The notes under the pieces: model-generated
What the model was told of the DNA's origin: nothing
The model's database searches: none
The model's input: only the letters and a program-made list of their open reading frames with translations
In this document: in pieces, positions 35,560 through 46,405 of the stretch
Layout: every line of letters starts with the position of its first letter
How positions within the stretch are numbered: the first letter of the stretch is position 1
Origin: Luzula sylvatica
Taxonomy: Eukaryota; Streptophyta; Magnoliopsida; Poales; Juncaceae
Assembly (NCBI GenBank): GCA_946800325.1
Contig: OX326960.1
Location: 20,354,393 to 20,418,392, forward strand
DNA: 64,000 nt
Reading direction: 5' to 3'
Program-made: the position numbers and the translations under genes

Positions 35560-36848
35560 GGATTAAGACTTAATCAACTTGGCTATATGTCCAACATATG
35601 TCGTGAGATCTAATCTCACGTGATTCCATTTTGTTTGTCCAACAAACGTATTGGTGAGCAATATCTTGAGAATCCGATATATTACGAAATCTTGGTGTGA
35701 CCTTGTAGGTTCGTCTAAGACTGGCAGTGGACATGGCAGCATTCCACAAGGTATTGCGAGCACTAGACTGCCGTTAATACCTACCCAGAATTAACACGAA
35801 AAAAAGTGGAGAACACCTTTATGAAGATGCAGTACATCTTCATACCTAACTCAGATAAGTGTTACTAGTCCTCTTGTTCGCGATATCTTCCAATCAAAAG
35901 AGTCACGGTGAAGCCTAAGACTTCAAGTCATTCTCTTTTCTTTTTGATCAGATATACTCTTTCTCGATAAGAATTAGATTGATAATAACAATGCGAACTC
36001 TATTGAGTTCCATCGAGCTTGGCCAAGCATTTCATCAATCTCAATTCAATCGAGGGGCCCGAGAGATATCTCCCTCTATCCTTTTTCAAGGTTAGAAAGG
36101 AACAATTCCTATCTTGCAATCTCACATCCTTTGCCTATGCTAAAAACAATACCCAATAGTAATCACTGCTACACAGTTACGCGTAGGGTTAATTATATCA
36201 AAGCATTGTCCTTTCACATACTAGGTATCCGTGAGATCACTCAAGTATGAAGAACTAAAACGCACTATCTGGATATGAGTTCGTCTCCAATGACTTTGAC
36301 CATGTCACAAACTCATATAGTGGTCTGCCCAATATACGACGCCGCGTATATCCATATTCTAGAATCGACGCTACCGTCCCAGATCAGTAAAACCTGATCA
36401 TCTCATCTACGAATATGCCAGTGTATGTAAAAGTTTCCATTCAGTGAATGGACTACCTGGTTCAAACCTATGAACAACTTTATACACCAGGGACGTTTTA
36501 GAATTATATTCATTCCGTTTAGTGGTTTTACTATCATTCAATTGACGAATCAATATGCCAGACTATGGCCATGCAACATATTATTCTCAACTGACTCGAT
36601 GCACTAAACTAGAATAAAATTCAAGGTCTATCCGATTATTATAATCGAATAACCTCATACACTTTCTTGTTATTTAAAATTTTTGAAATATGAAGGTTTA
36701 GGTCATATGAAGAATAATAATATAAATATCTGTCTCATAAACAAATACAATCCAAATAACACGCCTAGGGCATAATAAATGTTCTCCCACTTGCACTAGG
36801 CAGATCGAATCCCCTTATACAATAAGAAACATAAATAAAACACCCAAT
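35560..36848 (-). other. Copia 3' non-coding region
   Basis: About 1.3 kb between the gag-pol stop and the polypurine tract without a further ORF of note. It contains the motif GCCAGACTATGGCCATGCAA (near 36557), which also occurs twice in the 5' leader. Confidence 0.7.
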
Positions 36849-39800
36849 CTAACACTGCGATAGATATCCCAATCCTATCGCCCTAGCATGCTGCTCATGC
36901 TTGGCACGTGATAGTGGCTTCGTAAATGGATCGGCCACGTTATCATCAGTAGGTATCTTCATTATTCTCACGTCACCTCTCTTCGTAATCTCACGAATCA
37001 AGTGGTAACGCCGGAGTACATGCTTGGACCTGTGATGCGCTCGCGGTTCCTTGGATTGTGCTATCGCTCCGTTATTGTCACAATATACATCCATGGGACC
37101 CGAGATGCTTGGCACAACGCCAAGTTCCATCACGAACTGTCGTAGCCAGACAGCCTCCTTTGCGGCTTCCGAAGCCGCGATGTATTCCGCTTCAGTTGTA
37201 GAATCAGCCACCGTCTTCTGTTTGGAGCTTTTCCAAACAACAGCTCCGCCATTGAGCGTGAAGACGTAACCACTTTGAGATTGGAAATCGTCCGGGCAAG
37301 TTTGGAAACTAGCATCTGTATATCCTTGGATAACCAGATCTCTTTCCGCACCATCATAGACAAGAAACATATCTTTAGTATTCCTGAGATACTTAAGAAT
37401 GCTCTTGACTGCGGACCAGTGAACTTCCCCGGGATCAGACTGATAGCGGGAAGTCACACTCAACGCATATGCGACATCTGGTCTAGTACATATCATGGCA
37501 TACATGATCGATCCTATAGCCGAAGCGTATGGGATCCGACTCATTCGCTCACGTTCAGCGTCTGTTGAAGGACACTGATCCTTTGTGAGAGAAATGCCAT
37601 GTGACATTGGCAGAAATCCTTTCTTGGATTGCTCCATGTGAAACCTAGTTATCACTTTGTCAATATATGTACTTTGACTTAGTCCGAGAAGTCTCCTCGA
37701 TCTATCTCTATAGATCTTCACGCCTAAAATATAGGCGGCTTCTCCTAAGTCCTTCATTGCGAATTGACTACCCAAATATGCCTTAACCTGGTTAAGCATT
37801 GGGATGTCATTTCCAATGAGTAAGATGTCGTCCACGTACAAGATGAGGAATACGACCGAACTCCCACTGAATTTCTTGTATACACAAGGTTCCTCGATAT
37901 TTTGAATGAAACCATACTTTGCGATGACCTCATCGAATCGTATGTTCCACGCACGAGATGCTTGCTTTAATCCATAAATGGATCTCACAAGCTTGCACAC
38001 TTTATTCGTATTCTTTGGATCGACAAAACCCTCGGGTTGTGTCATATACACATCCTCGGTAAGGTTCCCGTTAAGGAAAGCGGTTTTGACATCCATCTGC
38101 CATATCTCATAATCGTGATATGCAGCTATTGCTAGAAGAATGCGAATACTTTTAAACATGGCTACTGGAGAAAACGTTTCATCATAGTCTATACCATGGA
38201 TTTGCTTGAAACATTTCGCCACTAGTCTTGCTTTAAAAGTGTGTACATTACCATCCATGTCGGTTTTCTTCTTGAAAACCCATTTGCACCCAACGGTCTT
38301 AGCACCATTAGGTAGATCAATAAGATTCCAAACCTTATTATCATCCATGGACTGGATCTCGGTTTTCATGGCCTCATGCCATTTCGAGGAATCCAGGCTA
38401 GACATAGCACCTTTGTAGGAAGTTGGCTCGTCATCTAGAGTCAGCTCATTATCGTCATTACTAATGAGAAATCCATATCTCTCAGGTTCTTGACGATTCC
38501 TACTAGATCTACGTATAGCTTGTGTACTAGATTCTGGTTCACCATCCAATGGTAACTCAGAATCTTGTTCCAGATCAACTTGTTCACTTTGTGGTTCTCG
38601 AATTTCTTCGAGATCAATTTTACTCCCACTGGCTTGACGATCTAGGAATTCCTTCTCTAAGAAGTGTCCTCGTCGAGCCACGAAAACCTTGTTTTCGCTA
38701 GGCAAGTAAAAGTAGTATCCTTTGGTTTCTTGAGGATACCCCACAAATAAACACTTGTCTGATCTTGGCTCGAGTTTTTCCGTCAATAACCTTTTGACGT
38801 ATGCCTCGCAACCCCAAATCTTTAGATAAGACAATGATGGCACCTTGCCATGCCATATCTCATATGGTGTCTTGTCAACTGATTTGGTCGGAACTTTATT
38901 CAGTATATGAGCGGCCGTTTGAAGCGCGAAACCCCAAAATGACTTTGGCAAATCCGTTCGACTCATCATCGAGCGAACCATGTCCAACAAGGTCCGATTC
39001 CTCCTCTCGGACACTCCATTCCATTGGGGTGTACCGGGTGGAGTCCATTGTGATACTATACCACAATCTCGAAGATAGTCCTCAAACTCATAGCTCAAGT
39101 ATTCACCACCTCGATCCGATCGAATGGCTTTTACTTTCTTGCCCAGTTGAAGTTCTACTTCGTGTTGAAACTCTTTGAATTTCTCAAAAGTTTCACTTTT
39201 ATGACGCATTAAGTATAGATATCCATATCTACTATAATCGTCAGTAAAAGTCACGAAGTAACGATACCCATTTCTAGCCTCGACACTCATCGGTCCACAT
39301 ACATCAGAATGTATGAGGGCCAACACATCTTTCGATCTTTCTCCTTTCTTGGAGAAAGGTGTCTTTGTCATCTTACCCATCAAACAAGATTCGCAATTTT
39401 CTATTGACTCTAAGTCAAAAGAATCTAGCACTCCATCCTTTTGGAGTCTAGCAATGCGTTTCTCGTTTATGTGTCCGAGACGACAATGCCATGAGTATGT
39501 TTCATTAGTTTGAGTAGTATTTATGTTATAAATGGACTGATTATTGTTGTTATTATCTAAATCCAAGACATATAGACCATTTTCAACTAGAACATTACTA
39601 AAGAAAATGCCATTCTTGCGAATAAAACAATCATTAGTACCAATAACTAATTCATATCCATCCGCAATAAGTCTAGAAACAGAAATAATACTCCTACTCA
39701 AAGTAGGTACATAACAACAATTATCCAAAACTAAAATAAGTCCATTTGGCAAAGTTAAATTATACGTCCCTTCGGCTAATGCTGCTACTCTAGCTCCATT

Positions 39801-40796
39801 CCCGACGCGTAAATCAACTTCGCCACGAATCAAAGATCTTCTACTTCTTAGGCCCTGCATATTATTACAAATATGAGTTCCACATCCAGTGTCCAACACC
39901 CATGATGATGAAGTAAAGAAATAAGATTCGATAACAAAAATACCTGATGCCGGTGTGTCCAAGGAAGCGGTCTTTTGCTTGCTCTCCCTCAGGAAGATCT
40001 CGCAATCACGCTTCCAATGCCCCTCCTTGAGGCAGTGGAAACACTTCTTGTCATCCTTGGCTTTCTTGCCCACAGGCTTAGGCGCAACCTTGTTGCCCTT
40101 TGCCTTCCTCTTCTTGTTTTTGTTCCCTTTGCTTGGACTCTTCCCTTCAACCACCAATACTTCCGAAGTCCTAGACTTCATGTACCGTGGTTTCATGTCA
40201 GCTTCGAATGTTCTGAGCATTCCGATAAGCTGGGGAATGGTCTTTTTCATGTCTGACATGTGGAAATGCGAAATGAACGAATCGAAACTCGGTGGCAGCG
40301 ATAACATGATCAAATCAGTTTGTAACTCCACCTCGAATTTGATGCCAAGCCTATCAAGATGATCGAAATATCCTTTCATCTTGAGAAGGTGCGAGCTAAC
40401 AGGCGTACCATCTTGCATCTTGCATTGCGTCGCATTGCCAAGAGCTTGATACTTCTCCACCCTTGCTTGAACCTGAAACATCTCCCTGAGCTGTTTCATA
40501 ATCTCATATGCATCCTGTTTCTCAAATTGGATTTGATATTCAGGAGTCATAGTAGCCAACATGAGGCATGTGACATCATTCGAATCGTCCATCATGGTCG
40601 TATATTCGAATGTCTCATCCTCAGTTGCTTTATCCCCTGGCACAGGAGGGATAGGCGTCTCCAAGACATGTGCCTTTCCTTCCTGTTTCAGAACGAATCC
40701 CAGATTCCTCTGCCAGTCGAGAAAATTCTTTCCGTTCATTCGTTCCCTTTCCAAAATGGAACGCAAACTGAAGCGGTTATTACTTGGTAAAGCCAT
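36849..40796 (-). CDS. gag-pol: Copia gag-pol polyprotein
   Basis: Single 1315-codon frame, uninterrupted. In order: Gag (about 1-250); CCHC zinc knuckle C252-x2-C255-x4-H260-x4-C265; aspartic protease with D302-T-G in WVLDTGCGTH; GAG-pre-integrase zinc site H437/H442 and C468/C471; integrase core with the D,D35E triad D498, D561, E597; copia reverse transcriptase (about 806-1050) with D902 in MDVKTAFLNG and YVDD at 987-990; RNase H (about 1155-1290) with D1161, E1202 or E1204 in TTEAEY, and D1240. It makes the capsid and the enzymes for cytoplasmic reverse transcription and nuclear integration. All recognised catalytic residues are present, so it could be active. The first ATG (40796) matches the usual start of copia Gag shortly before an SILERERMNGKNFLDW motif. 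Confidence 0.98.
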   Translation of the reverse strand: MALPSNNRFSLRSILERERMNGKNFLDWQRNLGFVLKQEGKAHVLETPIPPVPGDKATEDETFEYTTMMDDSNDVTCLMLATMTPEYQIQFEKQDAYEIMKQLREMFQVQARVEKYQALGNATQCKMQDGTPVSSHLLKMKGYFDHLDRLGIKFEVELQTDLIMLSLPPSFDSFISHFHMSDMKKTIPQLIGMLRTFEADMKPRYMKSRTSEVLVVEGKSPSKGNKNKKRKAKGNKVAPKPVGKKAKDDKKCFHCLKEGHWKRDCEIFLRESKQKTASLDTPASGIFVIESYFFTSSSWVLDTGCGTHICNNMQGLRSRRSLIRGEVDLRVGNGARVAALAEGTYNLTLPNGLILVLDNCCYVPTLSRSIISVSRLIADGYELVIGTNDCFIRKNGIFFSNVLVENGLYVLDLDNNNNNQSIYNINTTQTNETYSWHCRLGHINEKRIARLQKDGVLDSFDLESIENCESCLMGKMTKTPFSKKGERSKDVLALIHSDVCGPMSVEARNGYRYFVTFTDDYSRYGYLYLMRHKSETFEKFKEFQHEVELQLGKKVKAIRSDRGGEYLSYEFEDYLRDCGIVSQWTPPGTPQWNGVSERRNRTLLDMVRSMMSRTDLPKSFWGFALQTAAHILNKVPTKSVDKTPYEIWHGKVPSLSYLKIWGCEAYVKRLLTEKLEPRSDKCLFVGYPQETKGYYFYLPSENKVFVARRGHFLEKEFLDRQASGSKIDLEEIREPQSEQVDLEQDSELPLDGEPESSTQAIRRSSRNRQEPERYGFLISNDDNELTLDDEPTSYKGAMSSLDSSKWHEAMKTEIQSMDDNKVWNLIDLPNGAKTVGCKWVFKKKTDMDGNVHTFKARLVAKCFKQIHGIDYDETFSPVAMFKSIRILLAIAAYHDYEIWQMDVKTAFLNGNLTEDVYMTQPEGFVDPKNTNKVCKLVRSIYGLKQASRAWNIRFDEVIAKYGFIQNIEEPCVYKKFSGSSVVFLILYVDDILLIGNDIPMLNQVKAYLGSQFAMKDLGEAAYILGVKIYRDRSRRLLGLSQSTYIDKVITRFHMEQSKKGFLPMSHGISLTKDQCPSTDAERERMSRIPYASAIGSIMYAMICTRPDVAYALSVTSRYQSDPGEVHWSAVKSILKYLRNTKDMFLVYDGAERDLVIQGYTDASFQTCPDDFQSQSGYVFTLNGGAVVWKSSKQKTVADSTTEAEYIAASEAAKEAVWLRQFVMELGVVPSISGPMDVYCDNNGAIAQSKEPRAHHRSKHVLRRYHLIREITKRGDVRIMKIPTDDNVADPFTKPLSRAKHEQHARAIGLGYLSQC

Positions 40797-42121
40797 GAAT
40801 TCTACAATTTTTGAAAAATAATGTAATTAATAACGTGGTCTTTCATATATTAAAATTCATTTTTAAATAACTTGAAATACCCATTATTTTATCATTTCAA
40901 ATAGCCCCCACTATTGAAACGGAGATTTGATACCTTAAATCTCATAATGGACAAGATCCCTATTTAACGTATTTCTAAGGTGACTATGGCCAACCACTTA
41001 AAATTACATCACGTCGGGTAGGACGGTGTCCAATCATCTCCAAGACGATTCTTGCTTTATTCGTGAGGTCCGGTATTGAGTCCAACTCAAAACCAGAGTG
41101 TGTGTACCTCACTCCTTGCCCCAAACCCTAGCCTAGCTAGTGAATTGGTCAAGTCCAAACCACAAATGGAATATCATTCAATCAGCGAATTGACATGCCA
41201 GACTATGGCCATGCAACACGTCAATTCCTAATCAATGCATGCCTTCCTTGCTACGCACGTGTAAATCTGTGCCAGACTATGGCCATGCAACACAGATAAA
41301 CAAACACTAGTTTAGAAGGTTCCATTTAGGGAGACATAAGACTTGATAATTACGTGGGAGGATTTTACTTTTTATTAAAATCATTTATTTTATTCATTCA
41401 CAATAACAAATAAAATTATGGTATAGCATATAGGCCTTTTAGTTTTATGAGCAATCATAAAACCCTAAAATTCCCAACCCTAAAACCCAAGATGATTCAT
41501 TGCTTCATGTGAAGATCCAATCTTCGTGTCATGTCGTCTACGTGTCGTCTTGCCTTGAAGGTCCTTCTTCAAAACTAAACCTATTTTATTTTATTACAAC
41601 TTTGGAAGACTCACCGGTCCCCACATAATTAAATAAAATACAATTTGGAAAGCTCACCGGCCCCCACACAACACACATTACAAGCAACACAAACAATCAT
41701 CCCCGTTTTAGGCTATATGCTATACCGTATCGAATTTATAAATTGGAAATTTTAAAATTATTGGGCATTTTTGACAGAAAAAAAATTGGTTGTCCAGAAA
41801 ATTGTTCGAACGATCGCAACTCCAAGTTCGATCGAGAAACGTCAGAAAAAAAAAATTTCAACATTTTTACTCTTTTTTTTTTTTTTTGAACCAGAAATAG
41901 GTCCGTTCGAACGCAACTCCAAGTTCGTTCGAACAGATCAGTCCGTTCAAACCGAACTCTAGGTTCGTTCGACCAGACCAGTTCGTTCGAACGCAACTCC
42001 AAGTTCGTTCGAACGAACCCTATTCTGCCAGTATTTCTAATTTCTGCAATTCAGCCCAAAATTCTCAAATTTCCTAAATTCGAATTAAATCATCGATTTT
42101 CGATGGTTTTAACGAGCGATT
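40797..42121 (-). other. Copia 5' leader with internal repeats
   Basis: About 1.3 kb between primer-binding site and gag start, unusually long. It holds two copies of TGCCAGACTATGGCCATGCA (near 41196 and 41270), and, close to the primer-binding site at 41805-42020, several TTCGTTCGAACGCAACTCC-type repeats that resemble those in the LTR. These may be packaging or dimerisation elements, or U3-derived sequence, by inference. Confidence 0.75.
41805..42020. repeat. TTCGAACG-type repeats in the Copia leader
   Basis: Four to five units of GTTCGTTCGAACGCAACTCC type, ending in GAACGAACCCTATTCTGCCAG. The LTR has GAACGAACCTTATTCTGACTG, so the two regions are homologous. Confidence 0.85.
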
Positions 42122-42133
42122 GCTCTGATACCA
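42122..42133 (-). promoter_or_regulatory. Primer-binding site for initiator tRNA-Met
   Basis: On the minus strand TGGTATCAGAGC begins one base inside the 5' LTR end. It is the complement of the 3' end of plant initiator tRNA-Met, the standard primer for plant Copia elements. Confidence 0.95.
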
Positions 42134-42134
42134 C

Positions 42135-42762
42135 TGTAGGGTTACGCACACGATTATCATAGTGTGCAGCGGAAATTAGTTCACGTGCGTAACCTAATTC
42201 TACCGGGATCACGCCCTAAAACCACCGAAAAAGGAAGAGTTTCGGAGAATTACCTCGTACAAGTTAGTACGTGTCGATTACTTCTCCAAATCCGTGAACC
42301 TTCTCCAAGAATCGCTCGTGCAATCCCTCTACTCGTGTCCACCTTGATTTCGACCAATCGGAAATCGCCAACGCCGTTCTAGTCGCCGTCACGATCAATC
42401 TCTCAAGATCCTTGCTCGAATCTCCCTCTCAATCTCACCAGATCTGATCTGGAATTCTGTGGAAGAGGAAATAGAAACGACGGCTCAAAACCCTAGAAAA
42501 ACTTAGGTCAAATTCCGGAATCAGAACTTTATATATATAGGAAACAGGTCAGTTCGAACGAACTTAACATAGTTCGTTCGAACGAACCCAGTTCGTTCGA
42601 ACGCACCTAAATGTTCATTCGAACGAACCCACTTCTGTTTATCACGAATAAGTCCGTTCGAACGCACTGATATAGTTAGTTCGAACGAACCTTATTCTGA
42701 CTGCAGAATTGCCTATTTATATAAATTCTTCCAAGTTAATTCTTAAGCCATATTTTCTTTCA
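42135..42762 (-). repeat. 5' LTR of the Copia element
   Basis: 628 bp, 20 bp longer than its partner because of one extra TTCGTTCGAACG-type unit (19 bp) near 42580 and a one-base indel. The palindromic repeats (42550-42690) lie 5' of the TATA box in transcription direction, where U3 enhancers would be. Confidence 0.95.
42528..42540 (-). promoter_or_regulatory. TATA box of the Copia 5' LTR
   Basis: CTATATATATAAAG on the minus strand, about 225 bp from the U3 start. The 3' LTR has the same box at about 35331-35344. It is the only good TATA match in the LTR. Confidence 0.75.
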
Positions 42763-42767
42763 TTTTG
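42763..42767 (+). other. Copia target-site duplication (right)
   Basis: TTTTG, the partner of 34936-34940. Confidence 0.9.
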
Positions 42768-43210
42768 TTCATAGTGTATAAAAAATATAAAGAACAAGTA
42801 TTTACGTATCTTTAATCCATAATATATAAGAATACAAATAATAGCAAAAAAAAAACATAAATAACAACCGGTCTTTAATCTCTAATATAGAAAAAGTATA
42901 AATTATAGTAAAACAAATATAAATAATAACATATCTTTAATCCAGAGTATAGAAAGAATTTATTGAAAATGTATAAATAACAACGGATCTTTAATCCCAA
43001 ATATAGAAAAATATATAAATATTAAATAATAATACAAAATTATAAATAACAACATATCTTTAATCCATAGTATAAAAAAAATATAATAAAAAGTTATAAA
43101 TAACAACATATTTTAATCCAAAATATAGAAAATAATAGAAAAATGTATAAACAGTGATAAAAACGATATAAATAACATATCTTTTATCCATAACATAGAA
43201 AAAATATAAA
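42768..43210. repeat. AT-rich tandem array, ~55-70 bp units
   Basis: About seven units with the core ATAAATAACAACATATCTTT followed by AATCCATAGTATAGAAA. The unit into which the Copia inserted (AATAACATATGTTTTG...TTCATAGTGTATA) is the first of the series, so the array originally started near 34925. Copy A lacks the array. The window-start copy has at least the first unit. Confidence 0.85.
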
Positions 43211-43409
43211 ATATAAGAGAGAGCGGAAGGGAGGACAATGAGCAGTGGACAAAACTAGCATAGAGCGAAAAGGGACCGGATAATGGGCAATCGGTGAAAA
43301 CTTCATGAATGCACCCGGAATGTAAAATGAATCCTCAATAAAAATTAAAAAGAGTATTTTACTAGTATAATATTAATCCACAAATGATTCATTAATTTGT
43401 CTAATATTT

Positions 43410-43649
43410 AATTCAGTACCCACATATGTAAAATAATAACAGTTTTTTTTTAAATGAATAATCAAATTTTCTAAAAATAATAAATCTGATTATCTAACAT
43501 AATCTAACCTAATTTTCAAGTTCAAACGGTAATAAAATTTCAAAAGGTCTTAATTGTAACGTTAACAAAATCCAGCTAATCTAATCTTTAACGTTAAGAT
43601 TTCAATATGAAATGAACATGGTCCACGAGCCAACACCTGAGCATGACAT
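43410..43649 (+). repeat. Segmental duplication copy B, middle block
   Basis: Direct match to 5012-5269, from ATTCAGTA(C/T)CCACATATG to CAACACCTGAGCATGACAT. Confidence 0.85.
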
Positions 43650-43720
43650 ACATATTTGGTGTATACTTTAATCTGTAGGCTGAGTTTAGGGAACAAGTAA
43701 ACTGAGCACAGCATTTTTCT

Positions 43721-43729
43721 CTATATACA
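43721..43729 (+). promoter_or_regulatory. TATA-like box before the copy B small-gene locus
   Basis: CTATATACA followed within 30-100 bp by a CT-rich leader (43745-43840). Copy A has unrelated sequence at this place, so either A lost the promoter region or B gained it. Confidence 0.35.
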
Positions 43730-43968
43730 CATGACACATCCGCCTATCTTCATCTTCTCTCTCATCATATCCATTAATCGTCTCCAACGAATCGTCGGTC
43801 TTCTCTCATCTCTCCCTTCTTCTCTATTCTCTCGCTCCTACGAAACCCTACATCCAGATACTCCACAACCAACACAAAACTTGTATTCCGTACTTTGTTC
43901 GACTGGGAGACTAGATGGGAAATCGGCACTCGAGAAGAACTCCAAACTCGTCGACTGAGACCTCTTCA

Positions 43969-44981
43969 ATGGACGATTTTCATGGTTGAAGTGAAATTCG
44001 TTACTAGACAGACACTTCGTTACTGGACGGATATGAGAACGTAAGTGTTTTTCCTCCATTTCTTTTTGTTTTTTTTATCAAGATTAATTGGTTTTTTAAT
44101 ACCCCCAAATCAGGAAGTAAATGGTTTTGCTTTGCTTTCTATTCTCTCTTCTTTGGTTGTAGTTTCTTCTAACTGTTATGATAAATAAATTTCTCATGGA
44201 TTCTTCACCCTGTACAATGTAATTTCAATTTTATCCTTTTCTTGTATTGAAGAATTAATGGATCTGATTGTTTAATAGCACGAAATGTTGTCATTCTTGG
44301 TTAATGAGGGATGTACTTAGTGTGAGATAAATTGTATTTCTTGCTGAGACATTATTAATACATGTACTAGACTTTTTTACTAAATTGTAGGAAATTTATG
44401 TACAAATTGTATTTCGTGCTGAGACATTATTAATACATTTAAGCTGGAATAAATTAATTGGTTTTATTAGATATATAGCAGGACAAGTGTTTTGTTCTGT
44501 TTTTTCAGGTTTATGATGAATAGTGGCCAAATCTCTTAAACCAGTTTAAATCGAGACACTCGATTTAGCACTCAACGGAATCTATTCCAATATAGTCTAA
44601 CGATCAGAGCAAAAACAAAGGTTTAATGAAGAATCGGCGATGCAGAACCAAACAAGATGAAACTCGATCTGGTCCAAAACATAACCAATTAAATTATTTA
44701 TTTATTTATTTTTCTACAAAATATTAACTTTTATCTTCATTTTGTTGCAGGAGACCAAGTCCATACACTGAGAAAGGAAGTGGAGTACGGCACCAATACG
44801 GCGCTGTTAAATCGGTACAAGAGGTAAATTTCAATTTTATTCCCTCCTTAATAATCCAATACGTTTTGTAATTATTGAATCTAATTTTTTTCACTCATTC
44901 TGCAGGGATGGAAAAAAAATGGATGATCAAATCGAGTTACTCAAGAGATGGATTCGAGTCACTCGAGAGATGGCAATTTGA
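43969..44981 (+). pseudogene. Copy B of the possible small spliced gene
   Basis: Exons equivalent to copy A are 43969-44040, 44751-44823 and 44906-44981, with GTAAGT and GTAAAT donors and TTGCAG and CTGCAG acceptors kept. Relative to A, exon 1 has +7 and -7 indels and exon 2 has a -1 indel. The A start codon here runs into TGA after six codons. Another ATG at 43982 opens MVEVKFVTRQTLRYW, which after splicing continues RPSPYTEKGSGVRHQYG and ends GWKKNG, 50 codons in all. Four of the five substitutions in exon 2 are silent in that frame. Either copy B is the coding form and A the broken one, or neither is coding. Confidence 0.35.
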
Positions 44982-45046
44982 ACGTGCAGAGATGTATGTA
45001 TGCATATATGCGCAAGTTTGTATGTCTGTGTATGTGTTAGTGTGTT

Positions 45047-45047
<1 letters not shown>

Positions 45048-45097
<50 letters not shown>
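45048..45097. repeat. (GT)n microsatellite (copy B)
   Basis: Equivalent of 8719-8769. Confidence 0.95.
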
Positions 45098-45099
<2 letters not shown>

Positions 45100-46244
45100 T
45101 ATGGATTTTTTGGACTCTTTTGTAATTTTATAATTTTGTGGACTTCGTTGATATCGCTATCATTTAGGTGTATTATGGATCATTGTGTAATTTTAAGCAA
45201 TCTAATACAATTTTATAATTTTGTGGACTTCTTAAATTGCAATGATAGTAGGGACTTGATTGTAATTTTTGAATTTTTTTTGAAATTTGCTATCAGTTTT
45301 GTGATTATCAGAGGAATATTTTTTTGCATATGCCTGCTAATCATGATTACCCTATTATAGAAAGTACCATTTGCATGTGCCTGTATCTTTAAGCACCCTC
45401 AAAACCCTGTACCATTTGGTACCGGTACCGTACGGTCTCTCGCAGAGGAACAAGATCCGTACACTCTCAGGAAAACTCAGTGAACTGGTACACACTCAGA
45501 GCACGTCAAATTGAGCAAGATCCGTTAACCCGTTTTCCTTTTGAACTTTACATACATACCCACAAATCTTTGCTATTTGTAATTTTACCTAAAAAACCTC
45601 TCATAATTTCTTTGCAGCCACTTTCTCTTTTAAGTCCTCGGAAATCTTCATTTTCACACATTTACAAATATGCCCAAAATTTCTGTGTTTTTACAGTTTT
45701 CCACCATTTTGCACAAAAACCCTTGTAATTCTCAAAAATACTTTTTTCTTTAATACTTTTTGCAACATTTCTCCTATATACCCTCAGTGATCTTACACAT
45801 TTACAAATACACCCAAATTTTTCTGTGTTCTTACAATTTTCTGTCATTTTGCACAAAAACCCTTCTAACTCTCAAAATGAAATTTAATCAAAACTATTCA
45901 GAGTCAAATCTTGATGTATTCCTACAGATATATTTACACTGTAGATCTTCTTCATTTTGTTTATACAGATATAATACAGATAATACCGAAAATACCCTTA
46001 AATTGATTTCCTTTTGTTTATTTTAGGGAATTAATAATTCGTGGAAAAATTTCTATCTATAAATTATTTGCACCAAATAAAGAAAACTCTGTTTTGTTTA
46101 TCTTTATTTACAAACGAATTCTTCTCTTGGTTTTTCTTCCGTCAAGATCTACAATTTTTCTCCAACGGCTATATCGAGCAAGGCCTAGAATGTTCTCCTC
46201 CAACGGTCATATCCGGAGAGACGTTGGAGGAGCCCCCCTGTTCT

Positions 46245-46254
46245 CTATATATAC
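46245..46254 (+). promoter_or_regulatory. TATA box upstream of a CT tract (copy B)
   Basis: CTATATATAC, same position relative to the CT tract as in copy A. Confidence 0.35.
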
Positions 46255-46262
46255 TCGCCCAA

Positions 46263-46265
46263 CCC

Positions 46266-46304
<39 letters not shown>

Positions 46305-46313
46305 TCCCTCTCC

Positions 46314-46347
<34 letters not shown>

Positions 46348-46405
46348 CTGTGTCTCTCTCTCCTGTATCTCTCTCTCCTGTATCTCTCTCTCCTGTATCT
46401 CTCTC
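46263..46405. repeat. (CT)n tract (copy B)
   Basis: CT run with CCCTCT and CTCCTGTATCTCT interruptions. The latter form a small tandem array of four units. Confidence 0.95.

Larger units (their letters stand above)
34941..42762 (-). mobile_element. Intact Ty1/copia LTR retrotransposon
   Basis: A complete element in minus orientation: two LTRs (34941-35548, 608 bp; 42135-42762, 628 bp) with TG...CA ends, a 5 bp TTTTG target duplication, an initiator tRNA-Met primer-binding site, a polypurine tract and one uninterrupted gag-pol frame. The LTRs differ by about four substitutions, one 1-base indel and one 19 bp indel, so the insertion is recent. Gag-integrase-RT order with integrase before RT defines Ty1/copia. 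Lineage (Angela/Tork-like?) is not settled by eye. It interrupts the duplicated segment copy B. Confidence 0.97.

Noticed and set aside
37051..40821. Plus-strand ORFs of 60-143 codons within the Copia element
   Set aside because: Antisense shadows of the gag-pol frame.
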